NCBI GenBank assembly: GCA_900540935.1
Contig: UQHW01000008.1
Coordinates: 20,893 to 84,892, forward strand
Length of the DNA: 64,000 nt
Reading direction: 5' to 3'
Source: an uncultured Collinsella sp.
Lineage (GTDB): Bacteria; Actinomycetota; Coriobacteriia; Coriobacteriales; Coriobacteriaceae
The translations under genes and the position numbers were made by a program. The number at the start of each line of letters is the position of its first letter. The first letter of the stretch is position 1. Positions 17,734-26,415 of the stretch are shown here, piece by piece. Below the pieces are notes generated by a model. That model did not search any database. It saw only the letters and a program-made list of their open reading frames with translations, and was not told where the DNA came from.

Positions 17734-18635
17734 CGGGCCTCCTCCCCGTCGCGCCAAAACGCCAGCTGCTCGCGGTTGGCGGCACTCAAATACACATGCT
17801 GATTGTCGATCGCATCGATTACACGGTGGACCTCGTCACCGTCGCGGCGCATCACGGCCAGGCGCAGGCAAAGCATCCAAACCTCCTGCTCCTCGGGCAC
17901 GTCGAGCACCAGCTGGTCGGTCACGGCCTGCGCCTCGTCAATCTGTCCGACATCGGCCAGGGCCGTCGCGTATCGAATGCGCAGCTCAAGGGTATCCTCG
18001 CGCTCGCAGCGACGCGCAAGCAGGCGCGCGTACTGTTGGCGCTGAATCTGAGCCACGCGCCCCTCGGCCAAGCCCGAGCCCAAGTATTCACCAAGAAAAT
18101 CACAGTATTCGATGAGGTTTTGCGCGCTCGGGTCCGTCTTAAAGGCGCGCTCCAGCTGCTGCAGTTTAAGGTCGGACTCCTTGGAGATCTGCGCCACCGC
18201 CGTCGCGGCATAGTGCGCCACCTCAACGTCGTCGTTAAGCTTAGCCGCCTGCAGCTGCGCCAGGTACGCGTCGGGCTCCTCGGTGAGCATGGAGAGCATT
18301 AGGCGGCGCCGGTATGCCGGGTCGTTGACGATGAGTGCCTCCTCGAGCGGCACTACGCCTGAATCGTCCTCACCACTCGGTACCGACATACTGCGATGCA
18401 GGTCATCGTTGAAGCGCAGCGACTCCAGCGCAGACTCTTTCAGCCCCTCGCCAAACACCGCGCTGCGCACCGATAGCAAAACCACCAGCAACGGGCCCCA
18501 CAGCGGCACCAGCACTATCACAGCCAGCATGTGCCCGCGCACCGGCAGCAGGCCCAGTTTCATGAGCGTCCACAGCATCAGGCAAACCAGCGCATGAATC
18601 AGCAGCAAGACGGCAGCAACGACAAGCGAGATCAA
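17730..18635 (-). CDS. PelE-like membrane protein with helical repeats
   Basis: A 301-residue protein with two N-terminal membrane helices (about residues 3-27 and 35-58). A cytosolic region of TPR-like helix pairs follows (e.g. VAHYAATAVAQISKESDLKLQQLERAFKTDPSAQNLIEYC, IRYATALADVGQIDEAQAV). This matches the layout of PelE: two membrane helices plus TPRs that scaffold PelD, PelF and PelG. Sequence identity to known PelE proteins cannot be judged here, so the call rests on architecture and position between pelD and the deacetylase. Confidence 0.75.
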   Translation of the reverse strand: MISLVVAAVLLLIHALVCLMLWTLMKLGLLPVRGHMLAVIVLVPLWGPLLVVLLSVRSAVFGEGLKESALESLRFNDDLHRSMSVPSGEDDSGVVPLEEALIVNDPAYRRRLMLSMLTEEPDAYLAQLQAAKLNDDVEVAHYAATAVAQISKESDLKLQQLERAFKTDPSAQNLIEYCDFLGEYLGSGLAEGRVAQIQRQQYARLLARRCEREDTLELRIRYATALADVGQIDEAQAVTDQLVLDVPEEQEVWMLCLRLAVMRRDGDEVHRVIDAIDNQHVYLSAANREQLAFWRDGEEAR

Positions 18636-20770
18636 GCGGCACCCCCCTCACCGTCACCGGTGTAAGAGATGTGCTGCAGCAGCTCCACGATGTCCTCGCC
18701 GTCGACGGGCTCCACCGCAATCTGCTTTGCGCTCAGGCGCTCGCGGATAATGGGCAGATCGCATGCCTTTGCCTGGCGCATAAGCAGGTAGAGCACGTCG
18801 CCGTCGACCAAGCCCGCCGCGTCGCTCTCGCGGATTACCGACCCAATTGCGCCCACCAGCTCGCCGACAGGCTCCATGCCCGGTACCACGCGCAGGAGCA
18901 AAAAACTCCCCATCTTGCTATCTGCCAGCGCCTGCTCCGCAGCGAGCTCTTGGCCAAAGGCAGCCTGCTTGAGCACGCAAGTGCCGTCAACGCAGCGTTT
19001 ATCCTGCGCCACCGCCTCATAGTCAAAGGCACGGCCCAGCGCGCTTTCGACCAACCCGCACAAGATGCGGAACAGGTTTTGATAATAGAGGGTCATTTGG
19101 TTTTCGGCCGCACTACGCACAAAGATCAACACAGCGGGTGCCCCGTCGCGCTCGATCGTGTATCCAAACATGGGAAGCCCCGGCGTCAGCTCGCGGTTCA
19201 CCCACAGGTTCGAACGACCCCCGTCGCCCAAAAGAGGTGCAAGCTGCTCAAGCGTGAGCGAGCGCGCGGCATCTTCGGCAATCGCGGGACTTGCTGCCAC
19301 CAGGCGTGCAAATGCCCCGCCCGAAACATGGTAGATCGCCACCGAATCGTTCTCGAGGATCTCGCCCAGAAGCTCGCAGCACTTGCGATAGATGTCGCGT
19401 GGGTTGAGCACGTCGAGCTCCTGCGTCACGGCAAAGATCTTGCCAAAGCTGTCGTGGCGGCCCACGATCTGGCGCCTGTACGCGCGCTTGTCCTCGATCG
19501 CGTCGTGGTAGAGCTGCGTAAGGAACGTATTGCGGTTGCGCACGAGCTCGTTTTGATCGCGCTCCGCCCTAATGGCTTCGCTGTTGCGCAACTGCACATA
19601 GCCGCACACGGCACCCACAACAAAGTACGCAATAAACGGCAGCCAGTTAGACGGCTCGTAAAAGAGACCCTGGAAGGTATAGCCATACTGGGTAAAGTAG
19701 CTCGCGGCCAAACCCACCGACGCCAGCAGCGCCGCAACCAGGCCAAAATCGAGCCCATACAGCGTGCCGATCAGTACCACGTACAGCAGGCGGTAGTCGA
19801 GCACGTTAAGCTGAGCAGACTGCGAAAACACCAGCTCCAGGCCCTCAAAGAGCACCCAGGCCAGCGCGGTCTCCAGGCATTTGATGGGCAGTGTCCGCCC
19901 GCGCATGCGGTCGATGGCGGCACGCAGCGGATGGCGCTTGCCCGCGAGGGTCTGCTCCCAGCGGGCGTGTATGGTCGAAAGATCGCGCAGCACGTCATAG
20001 CGCTGGAACCACCCGTAGCGCGTGCGGACGGTATCGCTCGGAGCAATGGAGACGACGGCGTCCCCGTCGTAGGTAATGTCGAGCCCCGGGAACAAGCCCT
20101 TGAGCGCCTCGCCCGGGTCTCCCACGGTGTGGGCAAAGCTATCCGGAACCTCGAGTTCCTCGAATGTGGCATCCCAGCTGTCGAAGATGCGACGCACCAG
20201 AACGGCCAGCTCCTCGGCGCAGAGGGCACCGAGCGGTGAGTCCGCCCCAGCCCTCATGACAGCAGAGCCTTGCGAGCACGCCTCGAACAGCGGGGTCAAA
20301 ATCGGGTCTTCCAGCGTGGGCGAGGCGGTGTACAGATACGGCACGCGCAAGATCTTGGCCTGAATGCCGTCGCGGACCGCATAGTAGCGGCACAGGTCGT
20401 TGGCCGCACGGGCAATGATGCCCTTGCCGTTTTGCCCCGCAGCGTCCACCGCACCGTCCGCTCCCATGGGACCAGTCACAAACAGCAACTGAATCTGGCG
20501 ACCCATGCAAGCTCGAAAGACGGAGCGCAGCAGCTCGATGTCGCCAACGGCCTCGGTATGCGGCGTGAGATAGGTAGAGAGGTAGACCACACGGTCGAAT
20601 TCGTAAGCCTGGTCCAGGTGCTGCAGCAGCTCTTTCCAAGACGCATGGAGCGACGACCCGTCGCGGCGCGCCTCGTTGGCCGCCACGACCTGAACATGGT
20701 CACCGGGAAACGCCTTGGCACAAAAGTCGTCATCGACATACACGGTATTGCCAACAACCAGCACTTCCAC
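18632..20770 (-). CDS. pelD: PelD c-di-GMP receptor with N-terminal NAD-epimerase-like domain
   Basis: A 712-residue protein. A Rossmann-type epimerase-like domain begins MEVLVVGNTVYVDD and covers about 1-260. Four membrane helices follow (about 295-400), then a GAF domain and a C-terminal degenerate GGDEF domain. In the latter the active site reads DGDVL, but the inhibitory-site motif RESD (about 647-650) is kept just before it. This is the c-di-GMP-binding signature of PelD. I prefer the GTG at 20770 because GGGGAGGGGGAG lies 6 nt upstream and the product then starts directly in the first beta strand. It heads the operon and probably switches Pel synthesis on with c-di-GMP. Confidence 0.85.
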   Translation of the reverse strand: MEVLVVGNTVYVDDDFCAKAFPGDHVQVVAANEARRDGSSLHASWKELLQHLDQAYEFDRVVYLSTYLTPHTEAVGDIELLRSVFRACMGRQIQLLFVTGPMGADGAVDAAGQNGKGIIARAANDLCRYYAVRDGIQAKILRVPYLYTASPTLEDPILTPLFEACSQGSAVMRAGADSPLGALCAEELAVLVRRIFDSWDATFEELEVPDSFAHTVGDPGEALKGLFPGLDITYDGDAVVSIAPSDTVRTRYGWFQRYDVLRDLSTIHARWEQTLAGKRHPLRAAIDRMRGRTLPIKCLETALAWVLFEGLELVFSQSAQLNVLDYRLLYVVLIGTLYGLDFGLVAALLASVGLAASYFTQYGYTFQGLFYEPSNWLPFIAYFVVGAVCGYVQLRNSEAIRAERDQNELVRNRNTFLTQLYHDAIEDKRAYRRQIVGRHDSFGKIFAVTQELDVLNPRDIYRKCCELLGEILENDSVAIYHVSGGAFARLVAASPAIAEDAARSLTLEQLAPLLGDGGRSNLWVNRELTPGLPMFGYTIERDGAPAVLIFVRSAAENQMTLYYQNLFRILCGLVESALGRAFDYEAVAQDKRCVDGTCVLKQAAFGQELAAEQALADSKMGSFLLLRVVPGMEPVGELVGAIGSVIRESDAAGLVDGDVLYLLMRQAKACDLPIIRERLSAKQIAVEPVDGEDIVELLQHISYTGDGEGGAA

Positions 20771-21040
20771 CGTGCGCTCCCCCTCCCCAAATTTAGCTTT
20801 TGCCATGGTAAACATGCATATTGTACGCTGTCAATGTAGGCCAAAGGCAACTTTAAAGCTGTTTTAAGAACTTTTTCAGACGGGAAGCGACTCGCGCCTG
20901 AGCCAGAGAGCCCTACACGTGCCGCTGCACGGCGGAGAAAGGCGAATCCACTACCCCTCAGGCATAATTCCTGAGCAAAATCAAGCAGAGCACACGGCTT
21001 TTTGCGCCACTTTAAGACGTAATCGGGATGTGGCGAGAGG

Positions 21041-21204
21041 CCAAATTCGGAAGTGCGGGGAAAACCAAAGGAATGCTGACCAGACCCCCGTTTTAGGCTT
21101 CCGCGACCTGCGGTTTTGATACAAAAAAACCGCGTTGTGCTCGAAGGTTTTCGATTTTTCCCCGCACTTCTGTAATTACATCTCTGGATCGAGGGCGCAG
21201 GCAA
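21041..21204. repeat. CR-B copy 1, in the pelD/AlbA_2 intergenic region
   Basis: An imperfect palindrome of about 164 bp. The inner arms read GAAGTGCGGGGAAAA (21050-21064) and TTTTTCCCCGCACTTC (21155-21170). Between them lies CCGCGACCTGCGGTTTTGAT. Copy 2 at 23234-23394 is estimated at over 80% identical by eye and in the same orientation, so the two form direct repeats around the AlbA_2 gene. The rest of the 20771-21412 gap holds the pelD leader and nothing else I recognise. Confidence 0.8.
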
Positions 21205-21412
21205 TGGTGACGACATCCACGATAGCGCCCCCCTATGCCTGATACCAAAATCGTTCCATAGGGACCCGTTTCCCAATGGGATGATTCTTCACAAAGGGCA
21301 TTAAGGCGCATGAGAACATGGTAGAGGCAAGCAAGCGCGCTTCCACGTTTTCGCCCATGGTGACCACGGTATAATCCAACGAGACAAGCAACGAACGGGA
21401 AAGGCAGCGCGG

Positions 21413-22795
21413 ATGAACCTGGGCAGCGAGAGCGAGACCGTCGAGTTCAAGAAGTCCACTGGCGAGCATAAAGAAGCACTGCAAGCCATCAGCGCCATGC
21501 TGAACAAGCACGGCCGCGGCGAGCTCTACTTCGGCGTGAAGGACAACGGCGATGTCATCGGCCAGGATGTCAGCGACGCAACGCTGCGCCAGGTGACGTC
21601 GTGGGTGTCCGACAAGATCGAGCCCGCGGTGTTCCCGACGGTCGAGTGCCTCGACGCCGATGATGGGCTGCGATACATCAAAATTGCCTTCTCAGGTGCC
21701 GACGCCCCCTACTCCGCCGACGGACGCTACTTCACCCGCGTGGGGACTTCGAACAAAGCGCTGTCGGCCTCGGAGCTGAGCGCCATGGTCGTCAAGCGTG
21801 AGCGCGCCCGTAGCCCGTGGGACTCGCTGCCGTCCGGCAGGCCCGTCTCCGACGCCGACGAGCAGGCGGTGCGTGACTTCGTCGCGCGCGGCGGCAGGGC
21901 CGGACGCGTGGGCGGCGGGTTCGCCGGCGTGGAGGACACCTTGGCAAGGCTCGACCTCGTCGCGCCCGACGGCAGCCTAAGAAACGCCGCGGTGGAGCTG
22001 TTCTGCGAGGGATCCGACACCTACCCCAGGATGAAGCTGGGGCTTCTGGGCGGCAACACCAAGGCCAAGATCCTCGACCTGCGCCGCGAGAGCGGCACCA
22101 TGCTCAAGCTGCTCGACTTCGCCGAGTACTTCGTGACGTCGAACATCAGGCGCGAGTTCGTCATCGGCGAGACGGGCATGTACCGCAAGGAGATCCCCGA
22201 GATCCCGGCCGAGGCCATCCGCGAGGCGGTTGCCAACGCGCTGTGCCACCGCGACTACACCACCGGCACCGCCGTCGAGGTCAACGTGTTCATGGACACC
22301 GTCCAGATCGTGAGCCCGGGCCTGTTCCCCGAGGGCGACTCGCCGCAAGAGCACCTAGACGGTACCGCGAGCGAGTTCGGCCTCCGAAACCCCGCGATCG
22401 CGCGCACCCTGTTCCGCGCCGGCGTCATCGAGCAGTACGGCACGGGCATACCGCGCATCAAGGAGGCCTGCGAGGCAGCCGGCGTGAGGTTCCGCTTCGA
22501 GCAGACCGTCAACAGCACCGTCGTCGTCTTCGAGCGTCCTGGGTTGCAGAAAGCGGCCTTCAGGAGAACCGCGGCCGACAACCGACCGCTCCTCAGCGAG
22601 CGCGAACGAGCAGCGATGGCAATTGCCGCCGCTCAGGGGAAAATCACGACCTCCGACCTCGCGCGGGAGTCCAATGTCGGTAGGAAAACGGCCTCGAAGA
22701 CTCTGAAAGACCTTGCCGGTCGAGGCCTGTTGGAATGGGTAGGGAAAAGCCCGAAAGACCCGCACCAGTTCTACAGGATGCCAAGCGAAGTTTGA
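21413..22795 (+). CDS. AlbA_2-domain ATP-binding protein with winged helix
   Basis: A 460-residue protein. The N-terminal AlbA_2 (Schlafen-type) domain contains SESETVEFKKS and GELYFGVKDNGDVIGQ. A GHKL-type ATPase segment follows (EIPAEAIREAVANALCHRDY, about 260-285) with a G2-like FRAGVIEQYGTGIPRIKEAC. The C-terminal winged helix is ITTSDLARESNVGRKTASKTLKDLAGRGLLE. Members are putative regulators, common in mobile and defence islands; no activity can be assigned. It is GC-rich like the chromosome, unlike the AT-rich island that follows. It stands alone between direct CR-B repeats. Confidence 0.85.
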   Translation: MNLGSESETVEFKKSTGEHKEALQAISAMLNKHGRGELYFGVKDNGDVIGQDVSDATLRQVTSWVSDKIEPAVFPTVECLDADDGLRYIKIAFSGADAPYSADGRYFTRVGTSNKALSASELSAMVVKRERARSPWDSLPSGRPVSDADEQAVRDFVARGGRAGRVGGGFAGVEDTLARLDLVAPDGSLRNAAVELFCEGSDTYPRMKLGLLGGNTKAKILDLRRESGTMLKLLDFAEYFVTSNIRREFVIGETGMYRKEIPEIPAEAIREAVANALCHRDYTTGTAVEVNVFMDTVQIVSPGLFPEGDSPQEHLDGTASEFGLRNPAIARTLFRAGVIEQYGTGIPRIKEACEAAGVRFRFEQTVNSTVVVFERPGLQKAAFRRTAADNRPLLSERERAAMAIAAAQGKITTSDLARESNVGRKTASKTLKDLAGRGLLEWVGKSPKDPHQFYRMPSEV

Positions 22796-22850
22796 GGCTG
22801 CAGGTCCTAGCCGGGAAACAGGCCCATTGCGTTTGCTGCCCTCCCCCTGC

Positions 22851-22907
22851 TGGGCACTACTGAGTAATCTACTGGGCACTGCTGAGTAATCTACTGAGTA
22901 GTGCCCA
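22851..22907. repeat. 22-bp direct repeat pair plus inverted partial copy
   Basis: TGGGCACTACTGAGTAATCT at 22851 recurs at 22873 with one change, each unit being 22 bp. It is followed by a reversed partial copy ending TACTGAGTAGTGCCCA. It lies 55 nt after the AlbA_2 stop. Confidence 0.65.
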
Positions 22908-22958
22908 AGCGCGAGTTGGCAAGTCCGCCGAAGCCCAGAGAAACGGCTCCGAAGAATA

Positions 22959-22998
22959 TACTGACCGCTACTGACCGCTACTGACCGCTACTGACCGC
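22959..22998 (+). repeat. Four tandem 10-bp repeats (TACTGACCGC)
   Basis: Four identical TACTGACCGC units run without interruption into the stem of the hairpin that follows. The copy number could vary by slippage. Confidence 0.9.
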
Positions 22999-23028
22999 GG
23001 CATTCGGCAGGCCCGCCGAATGCCGCGG
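22995..23028. terminator. Perfect 14-bp hairpin
   Basis: The stem is CCGCGGCATTCGGC / GCCGAATGCCGCGG with a 6-nt loop. There is no T-run on either side, so termination is possible but not shown. It lies 200 nt beyond the AlbA_2 stop. Confidence 0.45.
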
Positions 23029-23233
23029 TCTCCCGAGACTAGCAGAGCCGCCCTTATTGTTAGCGCTGCCGAAGCAAGCCCTACTTCAGCAGCAACTTGA
23101 ATTTTCGTGCGATGAGCCTCCCCGGAGCCAAGAGCCTTTTGCCCTAATCACAACACCGCAATTCAAGCACCGCAGAAAACTCCATTAGCGATGAACCAGC
23201 CACTTGAAGACGTGATCAAGGTGCGGCAAGGGG

Positions 23234-23394
23234 TCAAATTCGGAGGTGCGGGGAAAATCGAAGAAATGCTAACCAGGCCCCAGTTTTCGCTTCCGCGAAC
23301 TGCGGTTTTGGTGCTAAAAATCGCGTTGTGCTCGAAGGTTCTCGATTTTCCCCGCACTTCCGTAATTACATCCTTGGATCGAGAGTACAGGCAA
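23234..23394. repeat. CR-B copy 2
   Basis: The second, closely similar copy of the element at 21041-21204, with arms GGAGGTGCGGGGAAAATCGA (23242-23261) and TCGATTTTCCCCGCACTTCC (23342-23361). The two direct copies are 2.2 kb apart. The rest of the 22796-23585 gap holds the short repeats listed above. Confidence 0.8.
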
Positions 23395-23509
23395 CAATGA
23401 CGTCATCCGCGATAGCACCCAACAGTCACGGACGTACAAAAGGCCGTTGCCGGAAGCCTCCATACAACGACTCTTCTTTGCGCGCGCCACGCTCGCAATG
23501 CTCCATTAA

Positions 23510-23572
23510 ATGTAACTAATTGATTTGCTATATACCATTCATAATGGCACATAGCAAATCAATTAGTTACAT
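23510..23572. promoter_or_regulatory. 22-bp perfect inverted repeat before a small ORF
   Basis: The arms ATGTAACTAATTGATTTGCTAT (23510-23531) and its exact complement (23551-23572) enclose a second small dyad (CCATT...AATGG). The right arm ends 13 nt before the ATG of a 33-codon ORF, next to its GTGGAGG ribosome site. It could be an operator for an autoregulated gene, or an RNA hairpin controlling translation. Confidence 0.7.
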
Positions 23573-23585
23573 GTGGAGGCAGAAC

Positions 23586-23687
23586 ATGAGGGAGTACGTC
23601 GAGAAGCAGCTGCACACTAGAGTCGATTGCGAGCCCAACGACGCCTCGGAAATAACGACGCAAAACTCTTTCCGAAAGTGTAGGTGA
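23586..23687 (+). CDS. Small ORF, 33 residues, coupled to the next gene
   Basis: The product runs MREYVEKQLHTRVDCEPN to FRKCR. TGTGGAGGCAG upstream is a good ribosome site. The stop codon overlaps the GTG start of the next gene in GTGA, which suggests translational coupling. No family is recognised. It may be a leader peptide or a small partner protein such as an antitoxin; its length gives no statistical support by itself. Confidence 0.4.
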   Translation: MREYVEKQLHTRVDCEPNDASEITTQNSFRKCR

Positions 23688-25021
23688 GCGAAATGGCGAC
23701 TCATGCATACGATGACCTTTATTCTTATCTAGCCGCATTCAAGAACAGCTCTCTTGCCGAAATAATTGCGTACCTAGAAGAACTGGGGCAAAGGAGGTTC
23801 GACGCCTTTATTAGGGGCCTTGCACCCCTTATCCCAATCGAAAAAATCGAAAATCAATCCCTGTTCAATTTTTCTGTTGACTCCACCCTTGAAGGAGGCA
23901 AATTCCCCTGCACTGACTATGCCTGTCGAGAGCAAAACATTTACCATTTGGCAAAGTTCTCAGCATTGTATGCAGATAAAACACTGATTCATTGCCCTAT
24001 AGAATCGGCATTCGAAATGGGGCACGATGATTATGCCTCAGTCGATGAACTTGCATTCGGGATCTATTTGACCATGCGAGTCGAAGACATAGTCAAAGCT
24101 GGAATACTCGGATTTTCGAGCAATTACATTCCTCTTTGCAAAGATTGCCTAGCGCGACAAATCGAAAGAGAATCAAAAGCAAAAGGATTGATATCGAGTT
24201 ATTGGGATGAACTCGTACGACAATTCTGTTCCTCTACCTCGTGCACTTTAAAACAAGCACCAGATGGGAATCTGTGTGTAGCGATTGAGGGAATGGATGC
24301 ATATGGGTCCCATGATGAGATGGATGTCGATTTCCTGGTAATCCCGTCTGAATACGAATCGCTCTATGCAAGCCAAGGCGAAACGCGATTGGATAGAGAC
24401 ATGCTGGAGAAAGGCGGCATCTCGACTATCCTACTGCCTTTGTTGGACGATTGCTTTCAAGCCCTCGTCAATCCCTATTTTTCGAATAGCTCGTATTAAA
24501 CCACTCGTCCAGCTCAGATTGAGTTCCTCGAGTCCGCAACTTCCACCCTTTATCCTCGAAAAGATCAGACCATACCCATTCGCCGGTTATCTTGCCCCCT
24601 CCCCATTGCTGAAAATGCAACGTTGCGTAGCATCCTTGATTGCCGCATTAGAAACGAAGAGTCGTTTCTTGTGTTTAGGGATACCTTGTCCAAAGGCCTG
24701 AGCGAAAGGCCCATCGACACCTCGACATTAGCTGACCTGAAGAACGACCTAATAGAGCCCGAGCTTCACAAGATATCTTTAGTGATGAAAAACGAGCGAT
24801 CCCGATTAGTCACCTCCGCAGGCATTGAAGCCGCTATCGGAATTGCGAGCTTTACATTGGGGCAATACGGAATCGCATCACCTTCTGATGCCATGGCCTT
24901 CCTCGGGGCTGCCGGCATAGGGGCCGTTGCATCTCAATCCGCAGATTTCTTGCGAGAAGCCAAGGCAAAAGAGAACCCCATGTATTTCCTCTGGAAGCTC
25001 AATAGAAACAACCGTCTGTAA
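23684..25021 (+). pseudogene. Gene of unknown function split by an in-frame TAA
   Basis: The first part (23684-24496, 271 codons) ends at TAA 24497-24499. The same reading frame then continues open to 25021, reading TTRPAQIEFLESATSTLYPR onward with protein-like composition. Without the stop the product would be about 445 residues. No family is recognised. The C-terminal third has a glycine/alanine-rich hydrophobic segment (AAIGIASFTLGQYGI...FLGAAGIGAVAS) that may be a membrane hairpin. There is a CxxC-like LCKDCLARQ near residue 155. Base composition is AT-rich relative to the chromosome. The start may be GTG 23684 or ATG 23693. It is either a nonsense mutant, two separate proteins (a TTG at 24623 could restart), or a sequencing error. 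Confidence 0.6.
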
Positions 25022-25098
25022 CCTAAGGGGCAGAACACCGCAGTCGCCGAGCATATCTCGATCATTAAATAAAGGCAGCACTAGAAAGGATGCGAATC

Positions 25099-25221
25099 GT
25101 GAAGAACCGATTCCCTTTCCGAATGCCTAATGCAGTAAAAATCACTGGTAGATCCGAGCAGTTTAACCAAGACGACAAGAGCGCGCTCAGATTGTTGTCT
25201 GCAGTAGCTAGCCAAGTATAG
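25099..25221 (+). CDS. Small ORF, 40 residues, unknown
   Basis: GTG start with AAAGGA upstream (an ATG three codons earlier is too close to that site). The product starts MKNRFPFRMPNAVKI and ends LLSAVASQV. It is hydrophilic with a predicted C-terminal helix. Its last 14 nt overlap the end of the convergent gene on the other strand. Coding status is tentative. Confidence 0.35.
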   Translation: MKNRFPFRMPNAVKITGRSEQFNQDDKSALRLLSAVASQV

Positions 25222-25912
25222 ATACCATCCTGTTTCCAAATTCGGTCCTACGATAAACCCTTTCTTCTTTCTCAATTTCGTCGGGATCGTCGAAGATGAG
25301 CGTCGTATCTACTACGTCCCACTGCTGCCGATGGATATCCTCAATCAGCAATCCCAGCCCGGTTAATCGAAGAAGAACTTCTGCATCTCTGCCTCTGAGC
25401 GTCTGAAAAGTTTCCTTTTCTCGAAGCATTTCGTAGTCTCCAGGTAGAAATCTGTCCAAAGTCTCTGCAAACAAACGAAGATCGTCCCAGCTAATTTCTT
25501 TATCTAGGTAGGCCTCATAAATCTTTGCTAGTCGCCGCGCTTTGTCCTCCTCAATGTATCTTTCGAGCAGGATAAGCAGGTACTCAATATCGCGCTTCCT
25601 ATTTGACTCTTCAAAGTATTGCTTGTACTTGTTCCATGAGCCATTTTCAAAAGAGTCGCGGTTGAACTCATCGAGGAAACACGCATACTTCTTCAGCAGA
25701 TGCGCATTGTGGATATTGTTTCCGATTTTGTAGATGCTCACTAGGCTTGAGATGACGGGGATGTCCTTCAAGAACTCGTTTTGGAGAATTTCGTCCAGGC
25801 CAACCTCTGCGATATTCGAAATAAGTTCGAGAGAGTCGCTGCAAATAGTCGGCCTTGCGTCGTCTTGCAAGCGCGATAGACCGGCCTTAGTTGATTCCTC
25901 TGCGTTTACCAT
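25208..25912 (-). CDS. Hypothetical protein, 234 residues
   Basis: The ATG at 25912 is preferred, because AAAGG lies 8 nt upstream. The N-terminal third contains the segment ILQNEFLKDIPVISSLVSIYKIG, followed by long charged helices (KYKQYFEESNRKRDIEYLLILLERYIEEDKARRLAKIYEAYL). A C-terminal region ends in an NGG-like VYRRTEFGNRMVSILG. Proteins with this LKDIPV...Y(K) segment followed by helices are seen as lone hypotheticals in mobile islands; I know of no function. The gene is AT-rich and lies between the broken gene and the STAND NTPase, so it may belong to the same acquired island. Confidence 0.7.
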   Translation of the reverse strand: MVNAEESTKAGLSRLQDDARPTICSDSLELISNIAEVGLDEILQNEFLKDIPVISSLVSIYKIGNNIHNAHLLKKYACFLDEFNRDSFENGSWNKYKQYFEESNRKRDIEYLLILLERYIEEDKARRLAKIYEAYLDKEISWDDLRLFAETLDRFLPGDYEMLREKETFQTLRGRDAEVLLRLTGLGLLIEDIHRQQWDVVDTTLIFDDPDEIEKEERVYRRTEFGNRMVSILG

Positions 25913-25986
25913 AAGATTACCTTTCATAATAATTTGCCAGTTTTGGCATGCGTTTGCAGCGCCGCTTTTCTGAAAGTGGCTCCAAT

Positions 25987-26322
25987 TTAAATGCCATCCC
26001 CCGAATAGGCGCTCAGGTTCGATTCAACAAGTGCGTTGGTTGAAAAGAGCTTTAGACCCCCTTCGCGGTAGAAGTCGCCTGTGCAGAGCAACCAAATCAT
26101 CTTGTCGAGCTTGCAGGCAGTGGACTCGGGGTCCACGCCGCCCTTCCGCGCCGCGCGCGCGGCTTCGAAATGGCAACGAGCCACTTCGGCCTCGCTGTCA
26201 GTGGTAGCGTAAAACTGAACAGTATTCAGCTGGCCGTTGACACAAACATCGACGAGTGGCTGCTGAACAAGCTCGACGACCTGATCAGGGCGATGCAGCT
26301 CGAGCTCATGGAGCTGCACCAC
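25987..26322 (-). CDS. Possible ORF, 111 residues (competes with plus-strand ORF)
   Basis: The second half (ARAARKGGVDPESTACKLDKMIWLLCTGDFYREGG) looks protein-like, while the first half is antisense to the plus-strand candidate at 26170-26370. It could be the 3' remnant of a longer gene. No family recognised. Confidence 0.3.
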   Translation of the reverse strand: MVQLHELELHRPDQVVELVQQPLVDVCVNGQLNTVQFYATTDSEAEVARCHFEAARAARKGGVDPESTACKLDKMIWLLCTGDFYREGGLKLFSTNALVESNLSAYSGDGI

Positions 26323-26370
26323 GGTTCGTCCTCGACTGTCTTCTGCACGCAGTGCAGGTCGAAGGGCTAG
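26170..26370 (+). CDS. Possible ORF, 66 residues (competes with minus-strand ORF)
   Basis: The product includes SIQLAVDTNIDEWLLNKLDDLIRAMQLELMELHHG and ends with a CxxC (FCTQCRSKG). This composition is typical of a genuine small protein or a gene fragment. There is no convincing ribosome site. It overlaps the minus-strand candidate; at most one is real over the shared part. Confidence 0.35.
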   Translation: MATSHFGLAVSGSVKLNSIQLAVDTNIDEWLLNKLDDLIRAMQLELMELHHGSSSTVFCTQCRSKG

Positions 26371-26415
26371 GCAGGAGCCCCCGAGGCTTTTCCTAATTCT
26401 AGGTGTTAAAGTCGA

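Noticed and set aside
21413..22795. AlbA_2 gene as part of the AT-rich defence island
   Set aside because: Its base composition matches the chromosome and it is separated from the island by CR-B and other repeats, so it is treated as a separate unit.
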